Counted from the stretch's first letter, positions 32,628 through 45,833 are shown. The stretch is 64,000 nt of DNA from Deinococcus malanensis (GCF_014647655.1 NZ_BMPP01000005.1:186001-250000), one strand, 5' to 3'. Notes: generated by a model not told the origin, from the letters alone. Made by a program: numbers and translations.

Positions 32628-34372
32628 GCTCGCTTCGCCTCCTCGGCATCCTGAACTGCTGTCTGCCCGGCAGACTCGGTCACACGCGGCGGCTCGGTCT
32701 CGATCATCTCGAACAGGGCCGCACCTGCTGGCACCATCGGGAAGACTCCATGCTCGTTGGGCACCACGACCTCCAGCAGGGCGCTGCGTGGGTCATTCAG
32801 CCACGCGTCGATGGCACCTGACAGCTCTTCAGCACTGCTGGCGCGGTAGCCGGGCACGCCATAGGCCTCGGCCAGCTTCACGAAATCCGGGTTGCTGTCG
32901 CCCAGCCAGACCTCGCTGTAGCGCTTCTCGTGAAACAGTTCCTGCCACTGGCGCACCATGCCCAGGAAGCTGTTGTTGATGATGCAGATCTTGACGTTGC
33001 GAATGTCGTACATCTTCAGCGTGGCCAGTTCCTGCAGGGTCATCTGAAACCCGCCGTCGCCAGCGATGACCACGCTGCGCACGTTGGGTTCGGCCATGCC
33101 CGCCCCGATGGCGGCCGGAAAGCCGAAGCCCATGGTGCCCAGCCCACCGGAATTGATCCAGCGGCGCGGCTTTTCAAAGCGGACCAGCTGCGCGGCCAGC
33201 ATCTGGTGCTGCCCCACGTCGCTGCTCAGGATGTCGTCCGGGCCCAGCCGGTCGACCACGGCCTTGACCGCATAACCCGCACCCCAGTGCTCGGGCGTGA
33301 CAGTGCGAGATTTCCATTCCTCGATCTGGGCGCGCCACTCGGGGCGTTCGAGTTTCTGTGCGCCGTCCATCAGGGCCAGCGCAGCTTCGCGGGCGTCGGA
33401 GCGCACCGGCAGGTGCGTGCGCACGATCTTGCCGATTTCGGCCGCATCGAGTTCCACATGAATAATGCTGGCTTTCGGGGCAAAACCGTTCACCCGACCA
33501 GTCACCCGGTCATCAAAGCGCAGTCCCACACCCAGCAGCACGTCCGCCTCGCTGATGGCGCGGTTGGCGGCCACGCTGCCGTGCATGCCTGGCATGCCTA
33601 GCCACAGTGGATCGCTGGACGGAAACGACCCCAGGCCCATCAGGGTGGTGATCACCGGAATGTCCCAGGCGCGCGCCAGAGCCGTCAGTTCAGGCGCAGC
33701 GTCCACTGTACCGCCGCCCAGCATCATCACCGGGCGCTGGGCACCACGCAGCATGTCCTGGGCGCGGGCCACCACTTCGGGAAGTGGCCGGGGAGCCTCA
33801 GGGCGGGCGTGGGGCGCGGGAATCTCACCGGCATAGGGGGCCAGCTGGATGTCCTTGGGAATGTCTACCAGCACGGGTCCCGGGCGGCCACTACGGGCAA
33901 TCCGGATGGCCTCGGCAATCACACGGGGCAGGTCTTCGACCTCGCGGACCACGTAGTTGTGCTTGGTGATGGGCAGGGTGATGCCGGTGATGTCCGCTTC
34001 CTGGAAGGCATCAGTGCCCATCAGGTGCCGGGCGACGTTGCCCGTGATGGCCAGCAGCGGCACGCTGTCAAGCATGGCGTCGGCCAGACCCGTCACCAGA
34101 TTGGTGGCCCCGGGCCCCGAGGTGGCAATACAGACCCCGATCTCGCCGGTGGCCTTGGCCCAGCCTTCTGCAGCGTGAATGGCGCCCTGCTCGTGGCGCG
34201 CCAGCACATGGCGGACCTCCGGGTAGAAGGTCAGCGCGTCATACACCGGCATGATCGCCCCGCCGGGGTAGCCGAATACCGTGGTGATGCCATGGTTGGC
34301 CAGCGTCGCCCAAAGCGCTCCTGCACCCGTCATGTTCCCGCGGCCGTCATCTGGCCCACTCGTCTGCCCCAT
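32624..34372 (-). CDS. ilvB: Acetolactate synthase large subunit
   Basis: A 582-residue thiamine-diphosphate enzyme making acetolactate or acetohydroxybutyrate from pyruvate and 2-ketobutyrate. The N-terminal domain has ITTVFGYPGGAIMPVYD and the catalytic Glu in ARHEQGAIHAAEGWA near residue 60. The ThDP-binding C-terminal domain shows VVIAGDGGFQMTLQELATL near residue 437 and the downstream Asn/metal region IINNSFLGMVRQWQE. A ribosome site GGGAGG lies before ATG 34372. The 118-base region upstream carries a leader peptide and terminator, so expression is probably attenuated. It heads the ilvBNC operon. Confidence 0.98.
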   Translation of the reverse strand: MGQTSGPDDGRGNMTGAGALWATLANHGITTVFGYPGGAIMPVYDALTFYPEVRHVLARHEQGAIHAAEGWAKATGEIGVCIATSGPGATNLVTGLADAMLDSVPLLAITGNVARHLMGTDAFQEADITGITLPITKHNYVVREVEDLPRVIAEAIRIARSGRPGPVLVDIPKDIQLAPYAGEIPAPHARPEAPRPLPEVVARAQDMLRGAQRPVMMLGGGTVDAAPELTALARAWDIPVITTLMGLGSFPSSDPLWLGMPGMHGSVAANRAISEADVLLGVGLRFDDRVTGRVNGFAPKASIIHVELDAAEIGKIVRTHLPVRSDAREAALALMDGAQKLERPEWRAQIEEWKSRTVTPEHWGAGYAVKAVVDRLGPDDILSSDVGQHQMLAAQLVRFEKPRRWINSGGLGTMGFGFPAAIGAGMAEPNVRSVVIAGDGGFQMTLQELATLKMYDIRNVKICIINNSFLGMVRQWQELFHEKRYSEVWLGDSNPDFVKLAEAYGVPGYRASSAEELSGAIDAWLNDPRSALLEVVVPNEHGVFPMVPAGAALFEMIETEPPRVTESAGQTAVQDAEEAKRA

Positions 34373-34388
34373 CTGTGCCCTCCCTATG

Positions 34389-34490
34389 AAAAACCCCCGC
34401 CACTTTGGGCGGGGGGTGCGTGCGCGGCGCTAACGCCTAGCCTCGGACTCCCCCGATGCTAAGAATTACGACCACAAGGTTCGCACTCAT
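34389..34490 (-). promoter_or_regulatory. Branched-chain amino-acid attenuator ahead of ilvB
   Basis: On the minus strand, terminator arms CCCCCGCC (34415-34408) and GGCGGGGG (34401-34394) with a 6-base loop precede TTTTTC. The leader peptide's Gly-Gly codons CGGGGG (34456-34450) can pair with CCCCCG of the first arm instead, giving an antiterminator. A small hairpin GGCGTTAGCGCC (34437-34426) lies just after the leader stop. Stalling at the Leu, Val and Ile codons would favour read-through into ilvBNC. Pairing strengths are judged by eye. Confidence 0.82.
34437..34490 (-). CDS. ilvL: ilvBNC leader peptide MSANLVVVILSIGGVRG
   Basis: A 17-codon frame ATG to TAG encodes MSANLVVVILSIGGVRG; eight of residues 5-15 are Leu, Val or Ile. 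TAAGGT (34502-34497) lies six bases before the ATG, so the mRNA probably starts at the leader start codon. The control codons lie directly upstream of the segment that can disrupt the terminator, matching ilv leader peptides of other bacteria. Confidence 0.82.
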   Translation of the reverse strand: MSANLVVVILSIGGVRG

Positions 34491-34496
34491 GGGTCC

Positions 34497-34502
34497 ACCT
34501 TA
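34497..34502 (-). promoter_or_regulatory. -10 box of the ilvL-ilvBNC transcript
   Basis: TAAGGT on the minus strand, six bases before the leader ATG, matches TANNNT. No clear -35 box lies 17 bases upstream. Confidence 0.6.
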
Positions 34503-34582
34503 GGGGCTGTAGTGCAAAGACTGACATTTGCGTCTAGATAGGAGGGGCACAAGGGCCCGCCTGTGCCCCGCGTCCGGAGAAT

Positions 34583-34608
34583 GAAAAAGCCCCCGCCAAG
34601 GACGGGGG
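34583..34608 (-). terminator. Intrinsic terminator after the DEAD-box helicase gene
   Basis: A 6-bp hairpin CCCCCG / CGGGGG with a 7-base loop, followed on the minus strand by CTTTTTCATT, lies 19 bases past the helicase stop. It also shields the ilv promoter from read-through. Confidence 0.8.
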
Positions 34609-34626
34609 GAAGATCAGAATTATGAC

Positions 34627-36435
<1,809 letters not shown>

Positions 36436-36526
36436 TTGTAGTCCTTTCGGGAAAGTCCCCTGTAGAACTCCAAACGCCTTCAATCCTTGAAAGCTCGTCC
36501 TTGAGTGAGGGGGCACTCTCCAGCCT

Positions 36527-36543
36527 TGCGGGTCTTTCCCGCA
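36527..36543 (-). other. Hairpin near the 5' end of the helicase leader RNA
   Basis: A perfect 6-bp stem TGCGGG / CCCGCA with a 5-base loop would form about ten bases after the predicted transcript start. Such a 5' stem could protect the mRNA or act in autoregulation. Confidence 0.45.
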
Positions 36544-36559
36544 GGGCGCACGAATAGAA

Positions 36560-36588
36560 ATAATACACCATTGGACCTGAGTTTGCAA
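36560..36588 (-). promoter_or_regulatory. Sigma-70-type promoter of the helicase gene
   Basis: On the minus strand TTGCAA (36588-36583) and TATTAT (36565-36560) are separated by 17 bases, the best match to a vegetative promoter in the window. The predicted transcript starts near 36553, giving a leader of about 118 bases. Confidence 0.78.
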
Positions 36589-36850
36589 GTGCAGAACTGC
36601 AGCGTGAGTCCGACTCTCTGGAATGGAGATCCACCAGCAGCGCCGAAGTTCTCAGCGTGGTGGCGCTGACCCGGAGCGAACCTGCAAGCGTTGGGATTTC
36701 CCAGGCTGGCAGGTTCCAATCAGCCCGAGTCGGCAAGGCCAGGACCAAAAAGGGCCAGGGAACACCACGGCCCCAACCGCCTGGGTCCATGGTCGGCTGA
36801 GGGAATTGTTCATAGCTCTGTTTGTGGCCTGGGCGCAGCTTGTCGGAGTC
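36589..36850. other. Intergenic stretch upstream of the helicase promoter
   Basis: About 260 bases lie between the helicase promoter and the end of rluD. I see no gene, no clear terminator and no further promoter here. Confidence 0.45.
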
Positions 36851-37816
<966 letters not shown>

Positions 37817-37842
37817 GGCAGGAAGTGTACTGCTCCGGACAG

Positions 37843-38345
37843 TTAGAGGCGGCGGTGTGCCTGTTCTTGGGAGCCCAAAGCCACCAGCCGGTCTGCCAGC
37901 TCGTCCACGGAATACACCGAGGAGTCCAGCTCGATATCAGCACTGGCGCGCAGCAGCGGTTCGACCACCGCGACGTGTTCCAGGATCAGGGCGCGCTCCT
38001 CCGGACTCTTGCCATAGGGATTGCCGGTCCGTTGAGCGATCCGCTGGAGGAGGACCGGCAGAGGTGCGCTCAACAGCACCACGTGATCGAAGTGGTCATA
38101 GAACCTGCCCTGATTGGTCTTGCAGCCGCACACGAAGAGGGGACCTGCCCTCTGCCGGTCAAGCAGCGCCCGCATCTGGTTCTCGCGCCACACCCAGTCC
38201 GGGCTGCCCTCTTCGTCTTCAGACCACTCGCTCCACTCGTCACTGTCAGTGTCGATGGCCCGCAGTCCACGGGCCGCGAGTTCGCCGATCAGGGTCGACT
38301 TGCCGCTGCCAGACATGCCGGTAATCAAAATGCTGGCCATGCCGC

Positions 38346-38349
<4 letters not shown>
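37843..38349 (-). CDS. Small P-loop ATPase/kinase-like protein
   Basis: A 168-residue P-loop NTPase with a clear Walker [10 protein letters not shown] at residues 11-19, and a strand-Asp pattern ([11 protein letters not shown]) like adenylate- or shikimate-kinase relatives. It resembles proteins annotated as AAA family or broad-specificity NMP kinase. Its GTG start overlaps the herA stop codon (GTGA), which places it in the herA-nurA operon and may link it to DNA end processing or nucleotide supply. I cannot name the substrate. An ATG three codons later is a possible alternative start. Confidence 0.82.
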
Positions 38350-40159
<1,810 letters not shown>

Positions 40160-40163
<4 letters not shown>

Positions 40164-41197
40164 GCCAGCACCTCATGGCCCAGCTGCTGGGCGATGTGCG
40201 CGCGGATGCGCCGGGTGACCAGTTCCGGACTGCCCATGGCCCGGCCCATGGCCAGCTCCAGGGCCGCCGTGGGAATCAGGTTCTGCGGCGCGCGCGGGTC
40301 CTTGTGGGCCGTGCTTCCCAGGCGGCACAGCAGCGTGCCCGACAGGTTGGCCACGGCCCGGACAATTGGCGGCAGGAAGTCGGGTTCTTCCGGGGCGTAC
40401 ATCTCCAGGCGCATCACGCCACTCATGGGGTGCTGGTAGAAGGACGCCTCGCACAGCCGCACATACCAGGTAAAGCGGGTGGTTTTGCCGGTTTCGGACT
40501 TCAGGTGCATGATCGGGGTGCGCTCGCCGGGCTTCAGGGCACTCAGCAACCCCACCCGGTCGGCCCCGAGGTATTGCGTCTGCATGGTCTTGACATAACC
40601 CACGACCGCGCCGCTGTATTTTGCTCCGCCCCGGCGCAGCGTGCCGTCCTGCAGGGTCAGGGCGCTCAAGGTCTCGCGGTCGTCCATCTCATCGAAGGGA
40701 ACCTGCGAGGCCAGCCCGTGGGACAGCTGCTGTTCCTCGTGCAGCATGACGCTCTGCAGCTTGTGCAGGGGTGCGAGCGGTTCGGCACTGTCGGTCTCGA
40801 CCGGCGTGTACTGCAGCTGACCGGTGTGCGGGTCACGCGGCGACAGCGAGCAGGGGTCCAGGCGCAGCCCCGGAGGATGGGCCAGCACGCGGCGTGCCCG
40901 GACATCCATCAGTTCGGCCTGCCTGGACCCGTGGGGGCACAGCCGTACCGCACCGACCACATATGCGCCAAAAGCGCCCAGTCCGGCCGTACCCTGGTCA
41001 TCCTCGATAAACACGCGCGATTCCATGCGCCGCTTGCCGTCCACCACGTAGACCGTGCGCAGCTGCTCGGGCAGGGGGCGGGCGGGAATGGCGGCCCAGC
41101 GCGGGGTCTCGATATCAATCAGCACGCCTCCGAAGTCCTTGAACCCCAGCTGCCCATCCTCCATATCCACTGGCCAGGGGTCGAGACGAATCCGCAT
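40160..41197 (-). CDS. nurA: NurA 5'-3' nuclease
   Basis: A 345-residue NurA nuclease that resects DNA ends with HerA. It has an RNase-H-like core beginning [17 protein letters not shown] near residue 48, where the first catalytic Asp lies. Further conserved stretches are [15 protein letters not shown] and [12 protein letters not shown], and a C-terminal metal-site region. Start ATG 41197 is preferred over ATG 41206, because TAGAAT lies seven bases before 41197 and the upstream ATG is inside that box. It is the first gene of the nurA-herA-P-loop operon, with GTGA overlap to herA. Confidence 0.93.
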
Positions 41198-41251
41198 GCC
41201 CGGCATTCTACGCCCAGGGCAGAATCCGTGGTGTTCAGTCAGGCGCGGCTT

Positions 41252-42163
41252 TCAGGCCAGCAGGTCCAGGGCATCAAGCACCACGCTGGCGTGGGCCTCG
41301 ACCGTCAGGGCATGATCGCGGTTGTAGCCGCCGGCCATCATGGTCACGACCGGCACCCCCGCCGCCCGGGCCCAGCCCAGGACCGCACGGTTGCGCTCAT
41401 GCACACCGGAGAGCGTCAGGGCAAAGCGTCCGAAGCGGTCGCCGGCCAGCACGTCGGCGCCCGCCAGATACAGCAGCAAGTCAGGCCGGAAGGCGTCCAG
41501 GGCAGGCAGGGCCCGGGTACGCAGCACATCCAGGTACTGGGCGTCGGTGATGCCGTCTCCCAGGCCCAGGTCCAGCGAACTGTGCTCCTTGCGAAAGGGG
41601 TAGTTGCGCTCTCCGTGAATGCTGAGAGTAAAGGCGCGCGCCTCGGCGCCCAGCAGCGCGGCGGTGCCGTTGCCCTGATGCACGTCCAGGTCCACCACCG
41701 CCACCCGCCGGGCCAGTCCCTCGTCCAGGGCGATGCGGGTCAGGATCGCGGCGTCGTTGACCAGACAGAAGCCCTCGGCGCGGTCACGGAAGGCATGATG
41801 GGTGCCGCCGGCCAGATTGGCGCCCCAGCCCACGGCCAGGGCGTCGTGAAGCGCGGCCAGGCTGCCTCCCGCAGCGCGGCGGGCGCGCTCGACCACGCCC
41901 GCCGACCAGGGCAGGCCGAAGGCGCGCTCCTCGGCCCGGTCCACCTCGCCTCGCCTCCAGCGGCGCAGCCACAACGGGTCGTGCACCCGCCCGGCGTCGG
42001 CCCAGGACAGGGCCGGGGTGTCCAGCACCGGCAGGAGTCCCTGCAGCCGCTCGCGCACCCCGGCGTATTTGTAGTACGGGAAGCGGTGCCCGTCGGGCAG
42101 CGGAAAACCGTAATCCGCTGGGGAATAGGCGCGAAACGGATGGCCGGAGGCGGGCAGGGTCAC
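41252..42163 (-). CDS. Histone deacetylase-like (arginase/deacetylase fold) protein
   Basis: A 303-residue member of the histone deacetylase / acetoin-utilisation AcuC / polyamine deacetylase superfamily. It shows [16 protein letters not shown] near residue 18, GGTHHAF with the catalytic His pair near residue 125, and [17 protein letters not shown] carrying the zinc Asp and His near residue 160. [10 protein letters not shown] and [12 protein letters not shown] follow. It is a zinc amidohydrolase; substrates in bacteria include acetylated proteins, polyamines or acetoin. GTG 42163 is used; CAGACT six bases before it resembles the leaderless -10 box. It follows a hypothetical gene by 19 bases. 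Confidence 0.92.
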   Translation of the reverse strand: MTLPASGHPFRAYSPADYGFPLPDGHRFPYYKYAGVRERLQGLLPVLDTPALSWADAGRVHDPLWLRRWRRGEVDRAEERAFGLPWSAGVVERARRAAGGSLAALHDALAVGWGANLAGGTHHAFRDRAEGFCLVNDAAILTRIALDEGLARRVAVVDLDVHQGNGTAALLGAEARAFTLSIHGERNYPFRKEHSSLDLGLGDGITDAQYLDVLRTRALPALDAFRPDLLLYLAGADVLAGDRFGRFALTLSGVHERNRAVLGWARAAGVPVVTMMAGGYNRDHALTVEAHASVVLDALDLLA

Positions 42164-42182
42164 GGGCCCAGTCTGCCGTGTC

Positions 42183-42602
42183 TCAGGCCTGCAGGCGGGG
42201 AAGTGGGGGCGTAGGCACCACCGAGGCGCTCTGCAGGGTCCAGCGTCCCCCGCGGCGGTCACGCGCCAGCGGCTGGTGCGCCCCGTCCAGGTGAATCATC
42301 CGGAAGCGCCACAGCTGTGTGCTGGTCTGGTCGCTGTCCACACGGACCAGCACGGCAGGGATTACGGTGACGGCCGCGTCGGTGTCGTAGCCGGGGAGCA
42401 GGCTGAACGTCAGAAGCCCTGGCGGATAGGCCTGGCGCAGTTCAGCTGCCTCGGGGCGCTGACCGGCCCGCAGGGGCAGCGGCATGTGACGGGCCATCAG
42501 CGCGTACTGGCGGCTCTGCCACCTGCGCAGCCAGTCACGAAGCGCCATCTGCGGCGTCACGTAGCCACGGCGTGCTGCTTCAATGTTCAGTACCCGGTCC
42601 AT
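42183..42602 (-). CDS. Hypothetical protein, Deinococcus-type
   Basis: A 139-residue cytosolic-looking protein with a basic N-terminal helix ([20 protein letters not shown]), a middle part of beta character ([20 protein letters not shown]) and a Pro-rich end. I do not recognise the family. A ribosome site GGAGGGCAGGA lies before the ATG at 42602. It follows the 58-residue membrane protein by 87 bases and precedes the deacetylase-like gene, so it may share a transcript with them. Confidence 0.65.
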   Translation of the reverse strand: MDRVLNIEAARRGYVTPQMALRDWLRRWQSRQYALMARHMPLPLRAGQRPEAAELRQAYPPGLLTFSLLPGYDTDAAVTVIPAVLVRVDSDQTSTQLWRFRMIHLDGAHQPLARDRRGGRWTLQSASVVPTPPLPRLQA

Positions 42603-42689
42603 CGTCCTGCCCTCCGGCTGCCCAGCATGCCGCCCCGGAAGCTGTCCTGGACAGGTCCAGATGGCTTAAGGCCGGCTGGGGGCCACGGC

Positions 42690-42866
42690 TTACCCCTGAT
42701 CACGCAATTCACGCAGCAGCCAGAAACCCACGCCGTCGAGCGAGATCATGAACAGCAGCGTGCTCAGGGCGCCCGCCCACTCACCCCGGCCAGCCTGCAT
42801 GATCAGGGCAAAGACGCCGCCCAGATTGATACTGATCAGCATCAGGATCAGCAGTCCCAGCAGCAT
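42690..42866 (-). CDS. 58-residue two-helix membrane protein
   Basis: A short gene that is easy to miss. It starts ATG at 42866, two bases past the suhB stop (TGACCATG), and ends TAA at 42690-42692. It encodes MLLGLLILMLISINLGGVFA, then a GRGEWAG turn and a second hydrophobic run LSTLLFMISLDGVGFWLL, ending REL RDQG. The stop-start spacing suggests translational coupling to suhB. No family was recognised. Confidence 0.7.
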   Translation of the reverse strand: MLLGLLILMLISINLGGVFALIMQAGRGEWAGALSTLLFMISLDGVGFWLLRELRDQG

Positions 42867-42868
42867 GG

Positions 42869-43654
42869 TCAGCTCGCCTGCAGCAGGACGAGCAGTTCGC
42901 CGTGCAACGTCCCGTTCGTGGCGACAATCATTTCGCCGTAGGGCGTGTTCTCGCCGCTGCCATCGGTGACCCGGCCGCCCGCTTCAAGCAGGATCAGGCT
43001 GCCGGCCGCACTGTCCCAGCGTTTGAGGCCCAGTTCCCAGTAGGCGTCCATGCGCCCGCAGGCCACGTTGCACAGGTCCAGCGCCGCTGCACCGGGGCGC
43101 CGCACCGGCACGCCCAGCCGGAGCAGTTTGGCCACATGAACCAGATTGCGCTCGCCGCTGCTGTCGTAGGGAAAGCCGGTGGCCACCAGGGCCGGACTTG
43201 TCAGGCTGGGGGTCTGGCTGACGCGGATGGGTGTGCCGTTAAGAAGGGCTCCCTGTCCCTGGACGGCAGTGAACAGCTCATCCCGGGTGACGTCATACAC
43301 GGCTCCCACGGCTGGTATTCCGCGAACCTCAAGTGCAACGGACGAGCAGAACACCGGATACCCGTGGGCATAATTCACCGTGCCGTCCAGCGGATCTACC
43401 ACCCAGCGGAACTCACTGTCGCCCTGCTGGCCCTCTTCCTCCCCCAGCACGGCGTGCTCGGGGTATGCCGCAGCGATGATCTCCCGGATTACGCGCTCGG
43501 CCTCCCCGTCCACCTCGGTGACCAGATCGGCATAGGTGCTCTTGGTGCGGATCGTCTGCACGCGTCCCAGGTGGGCTGCATGCACCTCACCTGCTGCCCT
43601 GGCAGCCTGCACAGCAACCTCTCGTGCCCGGATCAGGCTTCTGGCGTCAGTCAT
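42869..43654 (-). CDS. suhB: Inositol monophosphatase-family protein
   Basis: A 261-residue lithium-sensitive Mg2+-dependent phosphatase of the inositol monophosphatase / SuhB family. The metal motifs are LGEEEG near residue 69, WVVDPLDGTVNYAHG near residue 84, and the C-terminal KRWDSAAGSLILLEAGG near residue 212. It may act on inositol phosphate, histidinol phosphate or in rRNA processing; the sequence cannot decide. TACACT sits six bases before the ATG at 43654, and that -10 box lies immediately after a terminator for the upstream gene. It is coupled to a 58-residue membrane protein downstream. Confidence 0.93.
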   Translation of the reverse strand: MTDARSLIRAREVAVQAARAAGEVHAAHLGRVQTIRTKSTYADLVTEVDGEAERVIREIIAAAYPEHAVLGEEEGQQGDSEFRWVVDPLDGTVNYAHGYPVFCSSVALEVRGIPAVGAVYDVTRDELFTAVQGQGALLNGTPIRVSQTPSLTSPALVATGFPYDSSGERNLVHVAKLLRLGVPVRRPGAAALDLCNVACGRMDAYWELGLKRWDSAAGSLILLEAGGRVTDGSGENTPYGEMIVATNGTLHGELLVLLQAS

Positions 43655-43667
43655 AGCGGCAGTGTAA

Positions 43668-43702
43668 AGGGCGCCCCGCTGATGGAGTCAGCGCGGCGCC
43701 CT
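43668..43702 (-). terminator. Terminator merged with the suhB -10 region
   Basis: A 15-bp inverted repeat (one mismatch, AGGGCGCCCCGCTGA against TCAGCGCGGCGCCCT) with a 5-base loop is followed on the minus strand by TTTACACT, whose last six bases are the suhB -10 box. It ends the upstream leftward gene. Confidence 0.72.
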
Positions 43703-43717
43703 GGAACAGGTCGGAAC

Positions 43718-44380
43718 TTACTTCTTGTTGTTGGGACGCTCAGGCTTGGTGGGGCGTTCCTGCTTGGCGGCCTTTTCCTGCTCCTTCTCCTGCTCCTTGG
43801 CCTTCTCGGCTTCAGCTTTGGCGCGTTCCTTCTCGGCTTCGGCTCTGGCTTTGGCTTCAGCCTTCAGGCGCTCGGCTTCAGCCCTGGCCTTCTCAGCCTC
43901 TGCCTTGGCTTTCTCGGCTTCGGCCTTGGCGGCAGTGGTTGTGGTCGTCGTAGTTGTCGCGCTGGGAGCCTTGGCCATGCGGTTGACAATGGCGCTCAGC
44001 GGCAGAGAGGCGACCTTGCCGTTAGGCTGGGTCCACTGCAGCTTGATGGCGCCGGGCTTGGACAGGTCGCGGGCCAGAGTGAGGTTGGTGACCGTGCCGT
44101 TGGGTGCCGTGGCGCGCACGGTGGTGGCGTCGGCCAGGGTAGCCGTTCCGGTCAGGGTGACCGTGCCGTCCGCATTCAGTGTTCCGATGACGGTGCCGCT
44201 CGCGTTCAGCAGCAGAACCTTGCCGCCCGAGGCCAGGAAAGCCTTCAGGGCGTCCATTTCACTCTTCACGGAAGCAGGCAGCGTTCCGGGAACCGACACC
44301 GTGGTGGTCGTGGGAGTGGTCGTGGTCTGCGCGAAGGCGGAACCAAGAAGCAGGGCGGACAGAATCAGGAATTTGGACAT
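43718..44380 (-). CDS. Exported protein with long charged helix
   Basis: A 220-residue secreted protein. The signal peptide MSKFLILSALLLGSAFA is followed by a Thr-rich segment, a 95-residue domain of beta character (VTLTGTATLADATTVRA), a second Thr run, and a C-terminal stretch of about 55 residues rich in Ala, Glu, Lys and Arg, such as AEAEKAKAEAEKARAEAERL. That tail should form a single charged alpha-helix, as in TolA. The last 12 residues are Pro/Lys-rich. GGAGGT precedes the ATG at 44380. The function is unknown; a spacer or envelope-bridging role is inference. Confidence 0.75.
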   Translation of the reverse strand: MSKFLILSALLLGSAFAQTTTTPTTTTVSVPGTLPASVKSEMDALKAFLASGGKVLLLNASGTVIGTLNADGTVTLTGTATLADATTVRATAPNGTVTNLTLARDLSKPGAIKLQWTQPNGKVASLPLSAIVNRMAKAPSATTTTTTTTAAKAEAEKAKAEAEKARAEAERLKAEAKARAEAEKERAKAEAEKAKEQEKEQEKAAKQERPTKPERPNNKK

Positions 44381-44525
44381 GTGCTGCACCTCCAATATGG
44401 GTTGCATTCAACCCTAGCTGACGAATCTGATGTGAATCTGTGTGGAAGGGGTGAGGCATCTCACAGATGGGTCAGGGCCAGATCAGCAACCGGTCCAGCT
44501 CCGGCACGATGCTACGCTGCCGGTC

Positions 44526-45833
44526 GTGATCGACCGTTATCTGACGCCCGAGATGAAGGCATTGTGGAGCGAGGCCAACAAGTACCGCGCCTGGCTGAAA
44601 GTGGAACTGAGCGCCATGGACGCCCAGGCCAGCCACGGTGAGGTGCCGCGTGAGGCGCATGCGGCGCTGGTGCACAGGAGCGAAGCCGACCCGCTGGACG
44701 ACGCCTTTGCCCAGAAAGTGGCCGAGATCGAGGCCGTGACCCGGCACGACATCGTGGCCTTTACCCGCGCGCTGACCGACCGCTACGGTGAGGAGGCCCG
44801 CTTTATTCACCACGGCCTGACCAGCACCGACGTGGTGGACACAGCACAGAACCTGCTGCTGGATCAGGCGCTGGAACTGATCAAGCAGGACGTGCAGGCC
44901 CTGCGTGAGGTCTGCCGCACCCAGGCCGTGACGCACAAGCACACGCCCACAGTGGGGCGCACACACGGCATTCACGCCGAGCCCATGACGTTCGGGCTGA
45001 AGTTCCTGAACTGGATGGCCGCGCTGGACCGTGACCTGGAACGCCTGGCCTCCGCGCGCCGGCGTGTGCAGGTGGTGATGCTCTCGGGCTCGGTTGGAAC
45101 CTACGCCCACGTTTCCCCCCGGGTGGAGGAAGACGTGGCGGCCATGTGGGGCTGGCAGGCCGCGCCGGTGACCAACCAGACGCTGTCGCGCGACCGGCAC
45201 GCCGAGGTGCTCTCGGCCCTGGCGATCCTGGGGGCCACCCTGGAGAAGATCGCCGTGGAGATCCGCCACCTGCAGCGCAGTGAGGTGCGTGAAGCCATGG
45301 AGCCCTTTGGCAAGGGGCAGACCGGCAGCAGCTCCATGCCGCACAAGAAAAACCCGATCCTGACCGAGAACGTCACCGGTTTTGCCCGGTTGCTGCGCGG
45401 TTTTCTGGTGACTGGCCTGGAAAACGTGGCCCTGTGGCACGAGCGGGACATCTCGCATTCCAGTGCCGAGCGCGTGATTCTGCCGGACGCCACGGCCGCA
45501 GCCAGTTATGCCGCCCGGCGCCTGACCGGCGTGCTGCGCGATCTGGTGGTGTTCCCGGACCGCATGCTGCGCAACCTCAACGATCTGGGCGGCCTGGTGT
45601 TCAGCCAGCGAGTCCTGCACGCCCTGATTGACGAGAAAGGCATGATGCGCGAGGACGCCTACGGACTGGTTCAGCGCAATGCCCTGCGCAGCTGGGAAAC
45701 AGGGGAGGGCCTGCGTGACCTGCTGAAGGCCGACCCGGAGAATCCCCTGAGTGACGCCGAACTGGATGCGGCCTTCGACCTGGGCTGGTACCTGCGGCAC
45801 GTGGACGATATCTACGCCCGCTTCGGGCTGTAA
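44526..45833 (+). CDS. purB: Adenylosuccinate lyase
   Basis: A 435-residue fumarase-superfamily enzyme that splits SAICAR and adenylosuccinate, used twice in purine synthesis. It has HHGLTSTDVVDTAQNLLL near residue 85, VGRTHGIHAEPMTFG near residue 141 with the catalytic His, and the signature GQTGSSSMPHKKNP near residue 260. The GTG start at 44526 is preferred because TACGCT lies seven bases upstream and the family begins VIDRYLTPEM here. The frame is open further upstream without support. The 3' end abuts a Rieske gene 24 bases away with its own promoter-like box. Confidence 0.96.
   Translation: MIDRYLTPEMKALWSEANKYRAWLKVELSAMDAQASHGEVPREAHAALVHRSEADPLDDAFAQKVAEIEAVTRHDIVAFTRALTDRYGEEARFIHHGLTSTDVVDTAQNLLLDQALELIKQDVQALREVCRTQAVTHKHTPTVGRTHGIHAEPMTFGLKFLNWMAALDRDLERLASARRRVQVVMLSGSVGTYAHVSPRVEEDVAAMWGWQAAPVTNQTLSRDRHAEVLSALAILGATLEKIAVEIRHLQRSEVREAMEPFGKGQTGSSSMPHKKNPILTENVTGFARLLRGFLVTGLENVALWHERDISHSSAERVILPDATAAASYAARRLTGVLRDLVVFPDRMLRNLNDLGGLVFSQRVLHALIDEKGMMREDAYGLVQRNALRSWETGEGLRDLLKADPENPLSDAELDAAFDLGWYLRHVDDIYARFGL

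Noticed and set aside
40175..42214. A 679-codon plus-strand frame across nurA and the deacetylase-like gene
   Set aside because: Spans two supported minus-strand genes and has no promoter or ribosome site.
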